Positions 48,978-58,951 are shown, numbered from the stretch's first letter. The stretch is 64,000 bases of DNA from an uncultured Pelagibacteraceae bacterium (GCA_902624015.1 CACNVV010000001.1:40864-104863); one strand, 5' to 3'. Notes: generated by a model not told the origin, from the letters alone. A program made the numbers and translations.

Positions 48978-50309
48978 TTAATTGAATTTGGCTAATGATT
49001 TGTTAATCATATCAACAGCCTCATCGACATCAATTTGATCATCAATATAAAGTCTAGTGATTCTATTTATAAATTGAGAATTTATGACTTTTGATGCTCT
49101 TGATAGTTCACCTTCTTTAACACCCCATCTATTCGCAGTATCCAAACCAGCTACAATGTTATTAATAACATCTGGGTCATATAGATCTGACAAAGGTGCT
49201 TTTCTATCAACTCCAACAGGTAGTTTACTCCAAGCTTTCGTGAAAGCCTCAGGGTCACTTGAATTTCCTCTTCTTACTGGAAATTTACCTTCTGGAGCTA
49301 TCGATAAAGTGCTTGTGTAACCTTCATCCATTGAGTACATGATAAATTGTTTAGCTTCATCCGTATCAGCATCAGCTGTTATACCAAAATATCTAACATC
49401 TGCCCATGCAGCACCTTTCTTATTACTAGGTCCACTAAAATTTGTAATGAAACCAGTTTTAGAAGCTAGCTCAGGTGATGTTGGATCACTGTTAATTGTT
49501 GGTGGAGCTGAGTCTCTTAAACCTGCAAGCTCATCCATGATGAATGGAGACCAAATAATCATTGGAGTTTTTCCTGCAAAGTAAAGTGCTCTAGATTGTT
49601 TCCAGTACAATTCACCTGGAGGACTTGCTTTAGCAATTACTTTATAAAACTCTAATGCCTCTTTTAGTTTTTTACCTTGTTTCTTGATACCACCCTTTTT
49701 AACAATATTAACCCCATTTGCTAAAAGAACATGTTCTAAAACCTGACTCATGAAATTTTCATCAGTTTTAGTTGCAGCAACAAAACCAAACATTCCGTTT
49801 TGTTTTGATAGCTTCTCAACAGCAGCTACAATGTTTGCATAGCTTGTTGGTGGTGCTAAATCTGCATTTTCAAAAAGGTCTTTTCTATAAACAACCATTT
49901 GTGTCCATCCATCTACAGGAACAGCTGCAATCTTTGAACCTTTTTTTGCCATGTTAAGTGCACCTGGTGCAAATGTATCTTTACCAAGATCTTTGACAAC
50001 GTCGTTATTGGCATCTACATCTAAAATTCCTGCTTCGGCCCATGGTAATACATATTGTAAAGTGTGATAGATGACGTCTGGTAAGTCACCTGCTGCCGCT
50101 GCGGCTGTAGCTCTAGTTCCCAAATCTTTTTCTTCTACTGGGATCACATCTACTTTAATGCCTGTTTTAGCTTCAAAAGCTTTAGCCATTTCCTCTTGCT
50201 TAGCCATTCTGGCAGGCTGAACTTCTGTAGTCCAAAACTTTATGTCTGCGTATACAATATTCGAAATAAAAATCGAAATTACGCAAAACATCTTTATTAT
50301 ATTTTTCAT
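48978..50309 (-). CDS. Carbohydrate ABC transporter substrate-binding protein
   Basis: Signal peptide; KFWTTEVQPARMAKQEEMAKAFEAKTGIKVDVIPV (SBP family 1). Confidence 0.93.
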   Translation of the reverse strand: MKNIIKMFCVISIFISNIVYADIKFWTTEVQPARMAKQEEMAKAFEAKTGIKVDVIPVEEKDLGTRATAAAAAGDLPDVIYHTLQYVLPWAEAGILDVDANNDVVKDLGKDTFAPGALNMAKKGSKIAAVPVDGWTQMVVYRKDLFENADLAPPTSYANIVAAVEKLSKQNGMFGFVAATKTDENFMSQVLEHVLLANGVNIVKKGGIKKQGKKLKEALEFYKVIAKASPPGELYWKQSRALYFAGKTPMIIWSPFIMDELAGLRDSAPPTINSDPTSPELASKTGFITNFSGPSNKKGAAWADVRYFGITADADTDEAKQFIMYSMDEGYTSTLSIAPEGKFPVRRGNSSDPEAFTKAWSKLPVGVDRKAPLSDLYDPDVINNIVAGLDTANRWGVKEGELSRASKVINSQFINRITRLYIDDQIDVDEAVDMINKSLAKFN

Positions 50310-50372
50310 TTCCCCTCCTATTTATATTTAAAACTATATTAAAATGATTCTATTTAGCAAAGACAAGACTGA

Positions 50373-50389
50373 CACATATCAGATATGTG
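50373..50389. promoter_or_regulatory. Candidate operator palindrome upstream of the sugar SBP gene
   Basis: CACATAT-CAG-ATATGTG perfect inverted repeat, no U-tract on either strand. Confidence 0.45.
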
Positions 50390-50453
50390 ATTCATTCATG
50401 ATGATTATTCAAAAAAATAGCGGGAATTTGAAATTAGTCAATTACAGGTTGTG

Positions 50454-51509
50454 TTATGATTTTAATCTTTTTCCATTTTCATCAAAAATAAAAATGTCAT
50501 TTAGATCAAAACCTATGGAATTTCCGATTTCAACATTACTCGGAATTTTTGCACTTAATTGGTGTTCATCTTTCTTCATATATACAATTTTTTCATTACC
50601 AAGATTTTCTATTAATTCAATTTCAGGGTTGAAAGTGAATTTTGTATTTTGATTAGCTTTTAAATGTTCAGGTCTAATACCCACAAAATGTTTTGATTTT
50701 TTTAATTTTAAATTGTCAAACTGGATATCATTACTTAACAATTTAATTGTATTTTCTGAAATAATATTTTCCTCGTTTACTTCTAAAATATTCATTTTGG
50801 GTGTACCTATAAATTGTGCAACAAAAATATTTGCTGGATCATTATAAATTTCCTCAGGAGTACCAACCTGTTCAATATTTCCCTGATTTAAAATAACTAT
50901 TCGGTCAGCCAGGGTCATGGCTTCGACTTGGTCATGAGTAACATAAATCATATTTGTTTTGATCTGGTTGTGTAATTTAGATATTTCAACCCTCATTTCA
51001 GCTCTTAATGCTGCATCTAAATTAGATAAAGGTTCATCAAATAAAAATATCTTTGGATTTCTTGTAATAGCTCTTCCTATCGCCACTCTTTGTCTTTGAC
51101 CTCCAGATAATTGTTTTGGTTTTCGCTCTAATAGCTCTTCAATTTTTAAAATTTTTGCAGCTTGCATTACTTTTGTGTTGATTTCTTCCTTTGGCCTTTT
51201 TTCAATTTTTAAACCAAAAGACATATTTTCATAAACATTCATATGAGGATAAAGAGCGTAAGATTGAAAAACCATTGCAGTTTGACGTTTGGAAGGATGA
51301 AGTTCATTAATTTTTTGATCATTAATAAAGATTTCACCTTCATCTATTTTTTCTAATCCAGCAATCATTCTTAGAAGAGTTGATTTTCCACATCCAGATG
51401 GTCCAACTAATACAAGAAACTCATCTTCTTTACCTAAAAGATTAAAATCTGTGATTATTTTATTAGATCCAAATGATTTATGTACTCCAGTAAATTTTAT
51501 GTTAGCCAT
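50454..51509 (-). CDS. Carbohydrate ABC transporter ATP-binding protein (UgpC/MsmX/MalK type)
   Basis: GPSGCGKSTLLRMIAGLE, LSGGQRQRVAIGRAITRNPKIFLFDEPLSNLDA, C-terminal TOBE-like GIRPEHL. Confidence 0.94.
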   Translation of the reverse strand: MANIKFTGVHKSFGSNKIITDFNLLGKEDEFLVLVGPSGCGKSTLLRMIAGLEKIDEGEIFINDQKINELHPSKRQTAMVFQSYALYPHMNVYENMSFGLKIEKRPKEEINTKVMQAAKILKIEELLERKPKQLSGGQRQRVAIGRAITRNPKIFLFDEPLSNLDAALRAEMRVEISKLHNQIKTNMIYVTHDQVEAMTLADRIVILNQGNIEQVGTPEEIYNDPANIFVAQFIGTPKMNILEVNEENIISENTIKLLSNDIQFDNLKLKKSKHFVGIRPEHLKANQNTKFTFNPEIELIENLGNEKIVYMKKDEHQLSAKIPSNVEIGNSIGFDLNDIFIFDENGKRLKS

Positions 51510-51510
51510 T

Positions 51511-52596
51511 TTATTTTTTCATACTTTCTAAAACATCAACTCCAATTTGTTTTAATATGTGGATTATATCAATTGGAACCCAATTTTCACGAATTTTTCC
51601 TTCATCATGATGATAGAAATCCATAACTCTCATAGTAACATTTTGATTTTCAGATTTATATCCTAACCAATCCTCAGTTCCATATGTTGCCTGAATACTA
51701 TTCCATCCTGCTGTTAAAGAAAATTTTCCATCCCCTAACTCACAATAATGGCCAAGTTTCCAATAATTTCTTTCCTTAAATGTTTTTCTAAAAGGTAATT
51801 GGTGATTGTCTACAAATCCCTCTAAAGATCTGGCAGTTCCAATACCACTTGGTCCATACCAAATCATTTTTTCATGCCAAAAATCTTTTTGTGGATGGTT
51901 TATTAATCTTTCCTTAAGTTCTTTATCAGAAGAAACCTCTAATTCAGGTTTTATATTTAAACTTCTCTGCATGATAAGTGATTGCTCTAAACTTGCTTTA
52001 GAAATTTCCATGTCTTTTTCAAAAAAATTTACACCATCTGTGTTAATTGGATTCAACCAATTTCCTTCAGATCCTCTTGAAAGATTAATTGGATTTGATC
52101 CAGTTTGTATTAATAGATCTATTAAATCGATTAAAATATAACTCTCAATAATTTTATCATCTTTAAGCTGATGAATTTCACAACACTTTAGATTTATCAT
52201 TTTGTTATTAGGTTGAATACCCAACCAAGCATTTTTAAACACTCCTGATAATGAAGAAATTGAGCCTACTTGAATTTTATCCCTAAAAGCACCACTAATT
52301 ACTATTTGCTCTCTTCTCTCAAGATCAGGAAATGAATTAAAAAGAGGTTTCCAAAATTTTTCCTTGAAATCATCAACTCCTACAAATTCATTTAATGGAT
52401 AAAAACAATTAACATTGATGTTGTGAGAGAAAGCATTTTTAAGATTTTGATCAAGTTTAGAGACGCCATCATTTACTATTGAATTTAAATATTTTCTGAC
52501 AACTTGTTTGTAATTATAATTTTCTTCGGGTGAGATGACTATTTTTTCCACTTTCTCTTGACCCTTAAGACCTGTATCAAATTGTTCAATTTGCAT
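51511..52596 (-). CDS. Double SnoaL/NTF2-like (ester cyclase-type) protein
   Basis: Two SnoaL-like halves. Met at 52596 (MQIEQFDTGL) is a plausible start; the ORF is open to 52626. Confidence 0.75.
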   Translation of the reverse strand: MQIEQFDTGLKGQEKVEKIVISPEENYNYKQVVRKYLNSIVNDGVSKLDQNLKNAFSHNINVNCFYPLNEFVGVDDFKEKFWKPLFNSFPDLERREQIVISGAFRDKIQVGSISSLSGVFKNAWLGIQPNNKMINLKCCEIHQLKDDKIIESYILIDLIDLLIQTGSNPINLSRGSEGNWLNPINTDGVNFFEKDMEISKASLEQSLIMQRSLNIKPELEVSSDKELKERLINHPQKDFWHEKMIWYGPSGIGTARSLEGFVDNHQLPFRKTFKERNYWKLGHYCELGDGKFSLTAGWNSIQATYGTEDWLGYKSENQNVTMRVMDFYHHDEGKIRENWVPIDIIHILKQIGVDVLESMKK

Positions 52597-52646
52597 ATAT
52601 TTTTTGTTAGATAATTTTACTATCACAAAATATAGTTTAAAAAAAT

Positions 52647-53591
52647 ATGAATAATCGATTAGCTAAATTTGAAGATCTTGTTCCAAGCACTTTGCCATTT
52701 GTTGAAGGCAAACTTGAAGGTCATAAAGAAAGAAAAAATTATTCTATTGTAGGCCCAGGTGTCGCAGAAGATAGTAAACAATTTGTTAAAATACCAATGC
52801 CACATAGTTTTAATCTAGGTGCTGTGTCTGCTATGCCTAAAAATGGATCCGGTTTACATAGCCATACAACTGCAGAAGTTTTTATTATTTATTCCGGCAA
52901 ATGGAAATTTTATTGGGGAGCAGAAGGTAAAGATGAAACGATATTAAGTGCTGGTGATATTATATCTATGCCCACAAATATGTTTAGAGCATTTGAAAAT
53001 GCAGGTGATGAAGAAGGTTTAATTTTTGTTGTTTTGGGTGGAGATGATCCGGGAATAATAACTTGGGTCCCAAGTGTCTTAGAAAAAGCAAAGAAAACAG
53101 GTATGGCACTTTTAAATGATAATTCATTAATTGATTTATCTTTAAATGAAATTCCAAAAGGAAAAAGTATTCTAGAAGCAATTTCTAAAGAAGAAATAAA
53201 AAAATTTGATAATTACAAACTTGATCAGCTAAAAAAATTTATATGTAAATATAATGAAAATACAAAACAAGTAAATAAGATAAACGATAATGTTAATTTA
53301 ATTCAAATTCTTGGAAATAAATTTGAAAATAAAGAATACGCTCCATTAATAAATCAAAATACTGGATTTAACCTTTCAATTTTAAAATCTAATAGTGGTC
53401 AAATAAATAATTTAAAGTTTAAAAAACCTACAATATTATTTTCAAGAACTGGTAAATGGGAAATTATGATTGATGATTTTCAATGTATTTTAAATCCCAA
53501 AGATACAATTTCTATCCCAATTAACTCAAACGTTAGTATAAAGATAAACGAAAATGAGGATTGTTACTTAAATTGTGTAACTCAAATCTAA
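52647..53591 (+). CDS. Bicupin-like protein (second cupin degenerate)
   Basis: GLHSHTTAEVFIIYSGKWKFYWGAEGKDETILSAGDIISMPTNMFRAFENAG; a second cupin-like segment lacks the His ligands. Confidence 0.8.
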   Translation: MNNRLAKFEDLVPSTLPFVEGKLEGHKERKNYSIVGPGVAEDSKQFVKIPMPHSFNLGAVSAMPKNGSGLHSHTTAEVFIIYSGKWKFYWGAEGKDETILSAGDIISMPTNMFRAFENAGDEEGLIFVVLGGDDPGIITWVPSVLEKAKKTGMALLNDNSLIDLSLNEIPKGKSILEAISKEEIKKFDNYKLDQLKKFICKYNENTKQVNKINDNVNLIQILGNKFENKEYAPLINQNTGFNLSILKSNSGQINNLKFKKPTILFSRTGKWEIMIDDFQCILNPKDTISIPINSNVSIKINENEDCYLNCVTQI

Positions 53592-54553
53592 TGAAAGGAT
53601 TTGATCAAAAATATAAAAACTTTCCTGATTTTATTCTTAAAATAACTAAACAAATTTGGGAAAACAAAGATGTTGAGTCTATTGCTCAATTTTACACTGA
53701 TAATATTCCAGTTAGATCACCTTTTGGGATTACTTATGGAAATAAACCTGTAATTGATGCAACTTATGCAACATTAAAAGAATTTCCTAACAGACAGTTA
53801 CTTGGTGAAGATGTTATCTGGAATGGAAATGATGATGTGGGGTATCATTCATCTCATAGAATTTTAAGTAAAGGAACACATCTTGGAGATGGTTCATATG
53901 GTAAACCAACTAATAAAGATATTTATTATAGAGTCATTGCTGATTGTGCGTGCAAAAATAACCAAGTTTATGATGAATGGATTGTACGTGATCAAGGTGC
54001 AATGGTAAAACAAATAGGATTTACGCCAAAAGAATTTGCACAAATGATTATTGAAAAGGAAGGCGGTGCTGACAAAGCACAACAATTATTCAACTCAAGC
54101 TCTGAGATGAAATCAGATTATAAACAAGGTATTGTGCCTAATGAGTCTGCTGGAGGAAATTACTCAAAAATATTGAAAAATATCTTTAAAAATAAATATG
54201 ATTTTTCTGATTATGCAAGAGCTGCAACTATCTATTGGCCTGGAAATAAAATTGGACATGGAAGAGAGGATATTGTCAAATTTTGGAATAATTTAAAAAA
54301 TACTTTTAGCGATATAAAGTTTTCAATTGAACATGTTGGTTATTTAGAGGAGCCAGATAAAAATCCCAAAGCGTCAATAAGATGGTTTTTAGAAGGCTGT
54401 CATTCTAAAGACACTTTAGATTTTGAGGAAAAATCAAATAAAAATATTTTCATAATGGGTATAAACCATGCAGAAATAATTGATGGAAATGTTATAAGAG
54501 AATGGGTTTTGTTTGATGAGGTTGCGATTTGGAAACAAATTTTAATGAAATAA
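53591..54553 (+). CDS. Double SnoaL/NTF2-like protein
   Basis: Start ATG at 53591 overlaps the cupin stop; repeated SnoaL-type pattern (VRSPFGITYGNKPVIDATYATLKEFPNRQL; KIGHGREDIVKFWNNLKNTFSDIKFSIEHV). Confidence 0.78.
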   Translation: MKGFDQKYKNFPDFILKITKQIWENKDVESIAQFYTDNIPVRSPFGITYGNKPVIDATYATLKEFPNRQLLGEDVIWNGNDDVGYHSSHRILSKGTHLGDGSYGKPTNKDIYYRVIADCACKNNQVYDEWIVRDQGAMVKQIGFTPKEFAQMIIEKEGGADKAQQLFNSSSEMKSDYKQGIVPNESAGGNYSKILKNIFKNKYDFSDYARAATIYWPGNKIGHGREDIVKFWNNLKNTFSDIKFSIEHVGYLEEPDKNPKASIRWFLEGCHSKDTLDFEEKSNKNIFIMGINHAEIIDGNVIREWVLFDEVAIWKQILMK

Positions 54554-54556
54554 GTT

Positions 54557-55684
54557 ATGACTAAAATTAAAACAACACATGTGGGTAGTTTGCCTAGATC
54601 AAATGAATTATCTGAGCTCTTGTTTAAAAAAGATCAAAAAGAACAAATAGATTTCAATCAATTTGATAAGATAGTTCAAAAAGATGTTAACAACATTGTT
54701 AAAAAACAAATTGAAGTTGGAATTGATTATATTAGCGATGGTGAAATGTCTAAGATTAGTTATGCTACTTATGTTAAGGATAGAATTGATGGGTTTTCTG
54801 GAGAGAGCGAGAGAAAAGCACCAAAAGATTTAGATGACTTTCCCTCTTTCAAAGAAAGAATTGCAAGAACAGGTGGTACACCTACTTACACAAGACCATG
54901 TTGTACAAGTGAATTAAAAATTAAAGATAAAACTTCCCTAACAAAAGATATTAATAATTTTAAACAAGCATTAGAAAAATATAATCATAAAGATGGTTTC
55001 ATGAACGCTGCCTCTCCTGGAGTTATTTCTGCTTTCTTGCCAAATAAATATTATAAAAATGATGATGAGTATTTAGAAAATTTATCTAACCTTATGAAAG
55101 ATGAGTATGAAGAAATTACCTCAAATGGATTAAAACTTCAGTTAGATTGTCCAGATTTAGCTCTAGCTAGACACATGACTTTTAAAGATTTATCAGAATC
55201 TGAATTTTTAATTAGAGCTGAAAAACAAATAGAATGTCTAAATAATGCTATTAAAAATATCGACAGCACTAGTATAAGACTGCATATCTGTTGGGGAAAT
55301 TATGAAGGACCTCATCTACATGATATTCCTTTAGAAAAGATAATGCCAATTGCATTAAAAGCTAATGTGCAGACTTATCTAATTGAGTCATCTAATCCAA
55401 GACATTCTCATGAGTGGCAAATTTTTGAAAATTTAAAAATTCCAAAAGACAAAATAATTGCTCCAGGTGTAATAGATTCTACAACAAATTTTGTAGAACA
55501 TCCCGAAGTTGTAAAGAATAGAATTTTAACCTTTTCTAAGGTCATTGATGCTGAACAATTATTAGCTGGGACTGATTGTGGATTTAGCACCTTTGCTGGC
55601 TTTGGAAATGTAGATGAAAATATTGTTTATAAAAAGCTGGAGTCGTTAGTGAGTGGAGCGGAACTTGCGTCAAAAGTGATTTAA
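54557..55684 (+). CDS. Cobalamin-independent methionine synthase C-terminal (MetE-C/UROD superfamily)-like methyltransferase
   Basis: THVGSLPRS; Zn-ligand pattern HxC (LHICWGN), E (LIESS), C (GTDCGFSTFAGFG). Confidence 0.87.
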   Translation: MTKIKTTHVGSLPRSNELSELLFKKDQKEQIDFNQFDKIVQKDVNNIVKKQIEVGIDYISDGEMSKISYATYVKDRIDGFSGESERKAPKDLDDFPSFKERIARTGGTPTYTRPCCTSELKIKDKTSLTKDINNFKQALEKYNHKDGFMNAASPGVISAFLPNKYYKNDDEYLENLSNLMKDEYEEITSNGLKLQLDCPDLALARHMTFKDLSESEFLIRAEKQIECLNNAIKNIDSTSIRLHICWGNYEGPHLHDIPLEKIMPIALKANVQTYLIESSNPRHSHEWQIFENLKIPKDKIIAPGVIDSTTNFVEHPEVVKNRILTFSKVIDAEQLLAGTDCGFSTFAGFGNVDENIVYKKLESLVSGAELASKVI

Positions 55685-55695
55685 TTATCACTTTT
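55672..55695 (+). terminator. Hairpin at the end of the MetE-C-like gene, possible terminator
   Basis: AAAAGTGAT-TTAATT-ATCACTTTT, 9-bp stem overlapping the stop codon, ending in T4. Confidence 0.55.
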
Positions 55696-55767
55696 ATTCT
55701 ATTTCATGAGTAGATATAATTTTCTAATTTAAATTATAATTTAACTAACAAAATAGAGAGAAAACAT

Positions 55768-56988
55768 ATGAGAAAAATACTAGTTACTTTATTGTTTCTA
55801 CTTTTTGGAACTTCTGCATTTGCAGACTGTAACATAAAAAGTGGTTCGATAAATATTTTGGCTAATGATTTTCCTGCATTAAGAACTTTCGTTGAAACTT
55901 CTAAACAATGTAAAGGAAGTGCTGATTTTAAAGTGACTCACTCATCTGAGCATAATAAAATAGCCGTGCCAGCTTTAACTGCAAATCCATCTGAATTTTC
56001 AGCAAGAATTGCAGCAAATAGTTCAATTGTTCCTTTGATGAACCAGGATTTAATTAGACCATTAGATGATCTTGTTAAAAAATATGGAAAAGGAATTCAA
56101 GACTCTCAATTAATCACGATTGATGGAAAAGTAATGGCTGTAGCATTTATGGCTAATACACAACATTTGTATTACAGAGAAGATGTTTTGAAAGATCTTG
56201 GTATAGCTGTTCCAAAAACTTATGAGGAAGTAGTTGCTGCATCTGAAAAAATTAGAGCTTCAGGCAAAATGCAATATCCTTACGCAGCTGCATATAAAGC
56301 TGGTTGGAATTTAGCAGAGGAATTTGTGAACATGTTTATTGGTCACGGTGGTGAATTCTTTAAATCAGGGAGTGCACAACCAAACATAAATAATGCTAAA
56401 GGTGTTGCTACTTTAAATATGTTAAAAAAATTATCTGAATTGAGTAACCCTGATTACTTAACTCATGATAGTGAAGCAATTAAAGTAGAATGGGAATCTG
56501 GAAATGTTGCATTAATGACTTTATGGGCATCTAGATCAGGAACTCTTCTAGATGATGAAGGTGATCCAAACATTACAAAAGCAACTAAATTAACTGGACC
56601 TGCTACAGTAGGTGGAGGGAATATCCCAGCTGCTACATTATGGTGGGATGGTTTTACACTTGCAAAAAATAGACCTGATGCGGATGCTGAGGCAACATTT
56701 AGAGCTTTAGCGCATGCAGCATCAAATAAAAAAATGGTTGCAGACGCTGCTGATCAAGCTGTTTGGTTAGTAGAAGGGTTTGTACCAGGACCAAAATCTA
56801 TTGGTGTTATCGAAGCTGTAAAAATGGGAGCAAAACCATATCCAATGTTACCACAAATGGGTTTAATGCATGGTGCATTAGGAAGTGAGATTGTTGAGTT
56901 TTTACAAGGTAAAGAGTCAGCGGAACAAGCATTGAAAGATGTTGAAGCTGCTTACATCAGTAAAGCTAAAGAACAAGGCTTTCTATAA
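55768..56988 (+). CDS. Carbohydrate ABC transporter substrate-binding protein
   Basis: Signal peptide; SBP family 1 pattern (MAVAFMANTQHLYYREDVLKDLGIAVPKTYEEVVAASEKI). Confidence 0.92.
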   Translation: MRKILVTLLFLLFGTSAFADCNIKSGSINILANDFPALRTFVETSKQCKGSADFKVTHSSEHNKIAVPALTANPSEFSARIAANSSIVPLMNQDLIRPLDDLVKKYGKGIQDSQLITIDGKVMAVAFMANTQHLYYREDVLKDLGIAVPKTYEEVVAASEKIRASGKMQYPYAAAYKAGWNLAEEFVNMFIGHGGEFFKSGSAQPNINNAKGVATLNMLKKLSELSNPDYLTHDSEAIKVEWESGNVALMTLWASRSGTLLDDEGDPNITKATKLTGPATVGGGNIPAATLWWDGFTLAKNRPDADAEATFRALAHAASNKKMVADAADQAVWLVEGFVPGPKSIGVIEAVKMGAKPYPMLPQMGLMHGALGSEIVEFLQGKESAEQALKDVEAAYISKAKEQGFL

Positions 56989-57002
56989 AATCTAAAATAT
57001 AT

Positions 57003-57025
57003 AAGTGGGGATTTACTCCCCACTT
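57003..57025 (+). other. Intergenic hairpin between SBP and permease genes
   Basis: AAGTGGGG-ATTTACT-CCCCACTT perfect 8-bp stem, no U-tract. Confidence 0.75.
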
Positions 57026-57038
57026 AATCAATATTTAA

Positions 57039-58067
57039 ATGCCTAATAAAACTTTTTTTTGGTTTTTTTTACCAACAGGTTTAGCAATGATCCTGTTTAT
57101 TGGGTTACCAATTATATCTACTGGCATTCAGTCCTTTTATGCGCAACATGATCAAGTAGTAAAAGAAGTTAAAAAATGTGATCCTTTTGGATGCACTGTT
57201 TCAATTGTTGTTGATAATGAAGAAACCTCGAAAATTAGAGAAGCAAAGCCACTTGGAAAATTTAATGGTTTTGGCACTTATACCGATCGAAATCATTTAG
57301 CAGTAGAGGAGATAAAAAAATTTTGGAATGAAACTGAAAGTTTTGGTGCTTTTGTAGACCAGGTAACTAATCTACCCTTTTATAAAGCTCTGATATTTAC
57401 TTTAACTTATTGTTTGTTTGTTACACCCAATGTACTCCTCTTAGGATTTATTATTGCATTAAGTTTAAACGCAGTTGCAAGAAAAATTAGAGGACCTCTA
57501 ATCTTTGGTACAATTTTACCAATGATTGTTACACCATTGGTTGGATCATTGGTATTATTTTGGATGATAGACTCACAAGGGATAATTGGAGCAAATATTC
57601 AAAATTTGATGAATGACCCATATTTATCACTGAAATCCTCAAAAACCTTAACTTGGATAACAATTATTATTTATGGTATTTGGCATCATTCCCCTTTTGC
57701 CTTTGTAGTTTTTTATGCAGCGCTTCAAACAGTCCCTCAAGAACCAATTGAAGCTGCAATTATAGATGGAGCCTCAAGATTTCAAAGAATTAAACATATA
57801 GTTTTACCACATATTTATCCTGTAGTTACATTTGTAGCTTTGATTTCTTTAATGGATAACTTTAGAGTATTTGAACCCATTATAGGGTTTAGTGCTGAAG
57901 GAAGTGCACAGTCTTTATCTTGGTTAATCTATGACAATTTAGTTAATGAGGAAGTAATATTGTTTGGTTCTGCTGCAGCTACTTCAATGATGACTATTAT
58001 TGGCATAGCTATCCTGCTAGCACCAGTGTTAATTAGAACTTGGAAAGAATTTAAAACAGCGAGATAA
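57039..58067 (+). CDS. Carbohydrate ABC transporter permease (MalF type)
   Basis: IEAAIIDGASRFQRIKHIVLPHIYPVVTFVALISLMDNFRVFEPI EAA loop. Confidence 0.92.
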   Translation: MPNKTFFWFFLPTGLAMILFIGLPIISTGIQSFYAQHDQVVKEVKKCDPFGCTVSIVVDNEETSKIREAKPLGKFNGFGTYTDRNHLAVEEIKKFWNETESFGAFVDQVTNLPFYKALIFTLTYCLFVTPNVLLLGFIIALSLNAVARKIRGPLIFGTILPMIVTPLVGSLVLFWMIDSQGIIGANIQNLMNDPYLSLKSSKTLTWITIIIYGIWHHSPFAFVVFYAALQTVPQEPIEAAIIDGASRFQRIKHIVLPHIYPVVTFVALISLMDNFRVFEPIIGFSAEGSAQSLSWLIYDNLVNEEVILFGSAAATSMMTIIGIAILLAPVLIRTWKEFKTAR

Positions 58068-58069
58068 TT

Positions 58070-58951
58070 ATGGATTATGGACTAGATACAAAATCAACTC
58101 GTTTAAAAACTTTTAATACTATTTTTATTATCACTTGGTTGTTGATTGCTTGCTTCCCTTTTATATGGACTTTTTGGGGGTCATTTAAAGTAAGAGCTGA
58201 TTTCTTTTCTAGATCTGATTGGTGGTATGCAATATCAGCGTTTAATACTCTAATTGAAACAGGTGGTAAATTTACAACTAATGCTTATACACAAGCTTGG
58301 ACTGAAGGTGAATTTTGGAAAGCATCAAAAAATACAATTATAGTTACAGTATTTGTTGTAAGTATTTCTTTGTTTTTAGGAACTTTAGGAGCATATGCTC
58401 TTTCAAGATCAACTGAGAAATATGCTTTTTGGATTTTAATGGCAGCTTTAATTTTTAGAGCTATGCCACATATAACTTTAGTATCAGGATATCTTTTTCC
58501 TTTCTTTGAATTACAGATTTGGGGAATTCTTCCAACTACAATTGTTGTTTTGGTTGCTATAAATCAACCTTTTACTTTGTGGCTGCTTTATTCATTTTTT
58601 AAAACTGTACCAAAAGAGCTTGACGAAAGTGCTTTAATAGATGGTTGTTCATATTTTCAAGCTTTTAGACATATCATTATGCCTGTGATGTGGCCTGGTG
58701 TAATTACAGCAGGATTATTTAGTTTAATGTTAGCTTATAATGATTTTACAGTAACAGCATTACTTCTTAATCAAGAAAATCATACTATGGTTCCAAAAAT
58801 TCAAAGTTATTTAGGGACAAACCAGCATGAAGGAAATTTAATGTGGGCAGTTTCTGCAGTTGTATCTGCTACTGCACCTTTATTTATGCTTGTTATGTTT
58901 TTCCAAAGACAGGTCATTAGTGGTTTAACTGCTGGAGCTGTAAAAGGTTGA
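58070..58951 (+). CDS. Carbohydrate ABC transporter permease (MalG type)
   Basis: DESALIDGCSYFQAFRHIIMPVMWPGVITAGLFSLMLAYNDF; VISGLTAGAVKG. Confidence 0.92.
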   Translation: MDYGLDTKSTRLKTFNTIFIITWLLIACFPFIWTFWGSFKVRADFFSRSDWWYAISAFNTLIETGGKFTTNAYTQAWTEGEFWKASKNTIIVTVFVVSISLFLGTLGAYALSRSTEKYAFWILMAALIFRAMPHITLVSGYLFPFFELQIWGILPTTIVVLVAINQPFTLWLLYSFFKTVPKELDESALIDGCSYFQAFRHIIMPVMWPGVITAGLFSLMLAYNDFTVTALLLNQENHTMVPKIQSYLGTNQHEGNLMWAVSAVVSATAPLFMLVMFFQRQVISGLTAGAVKG

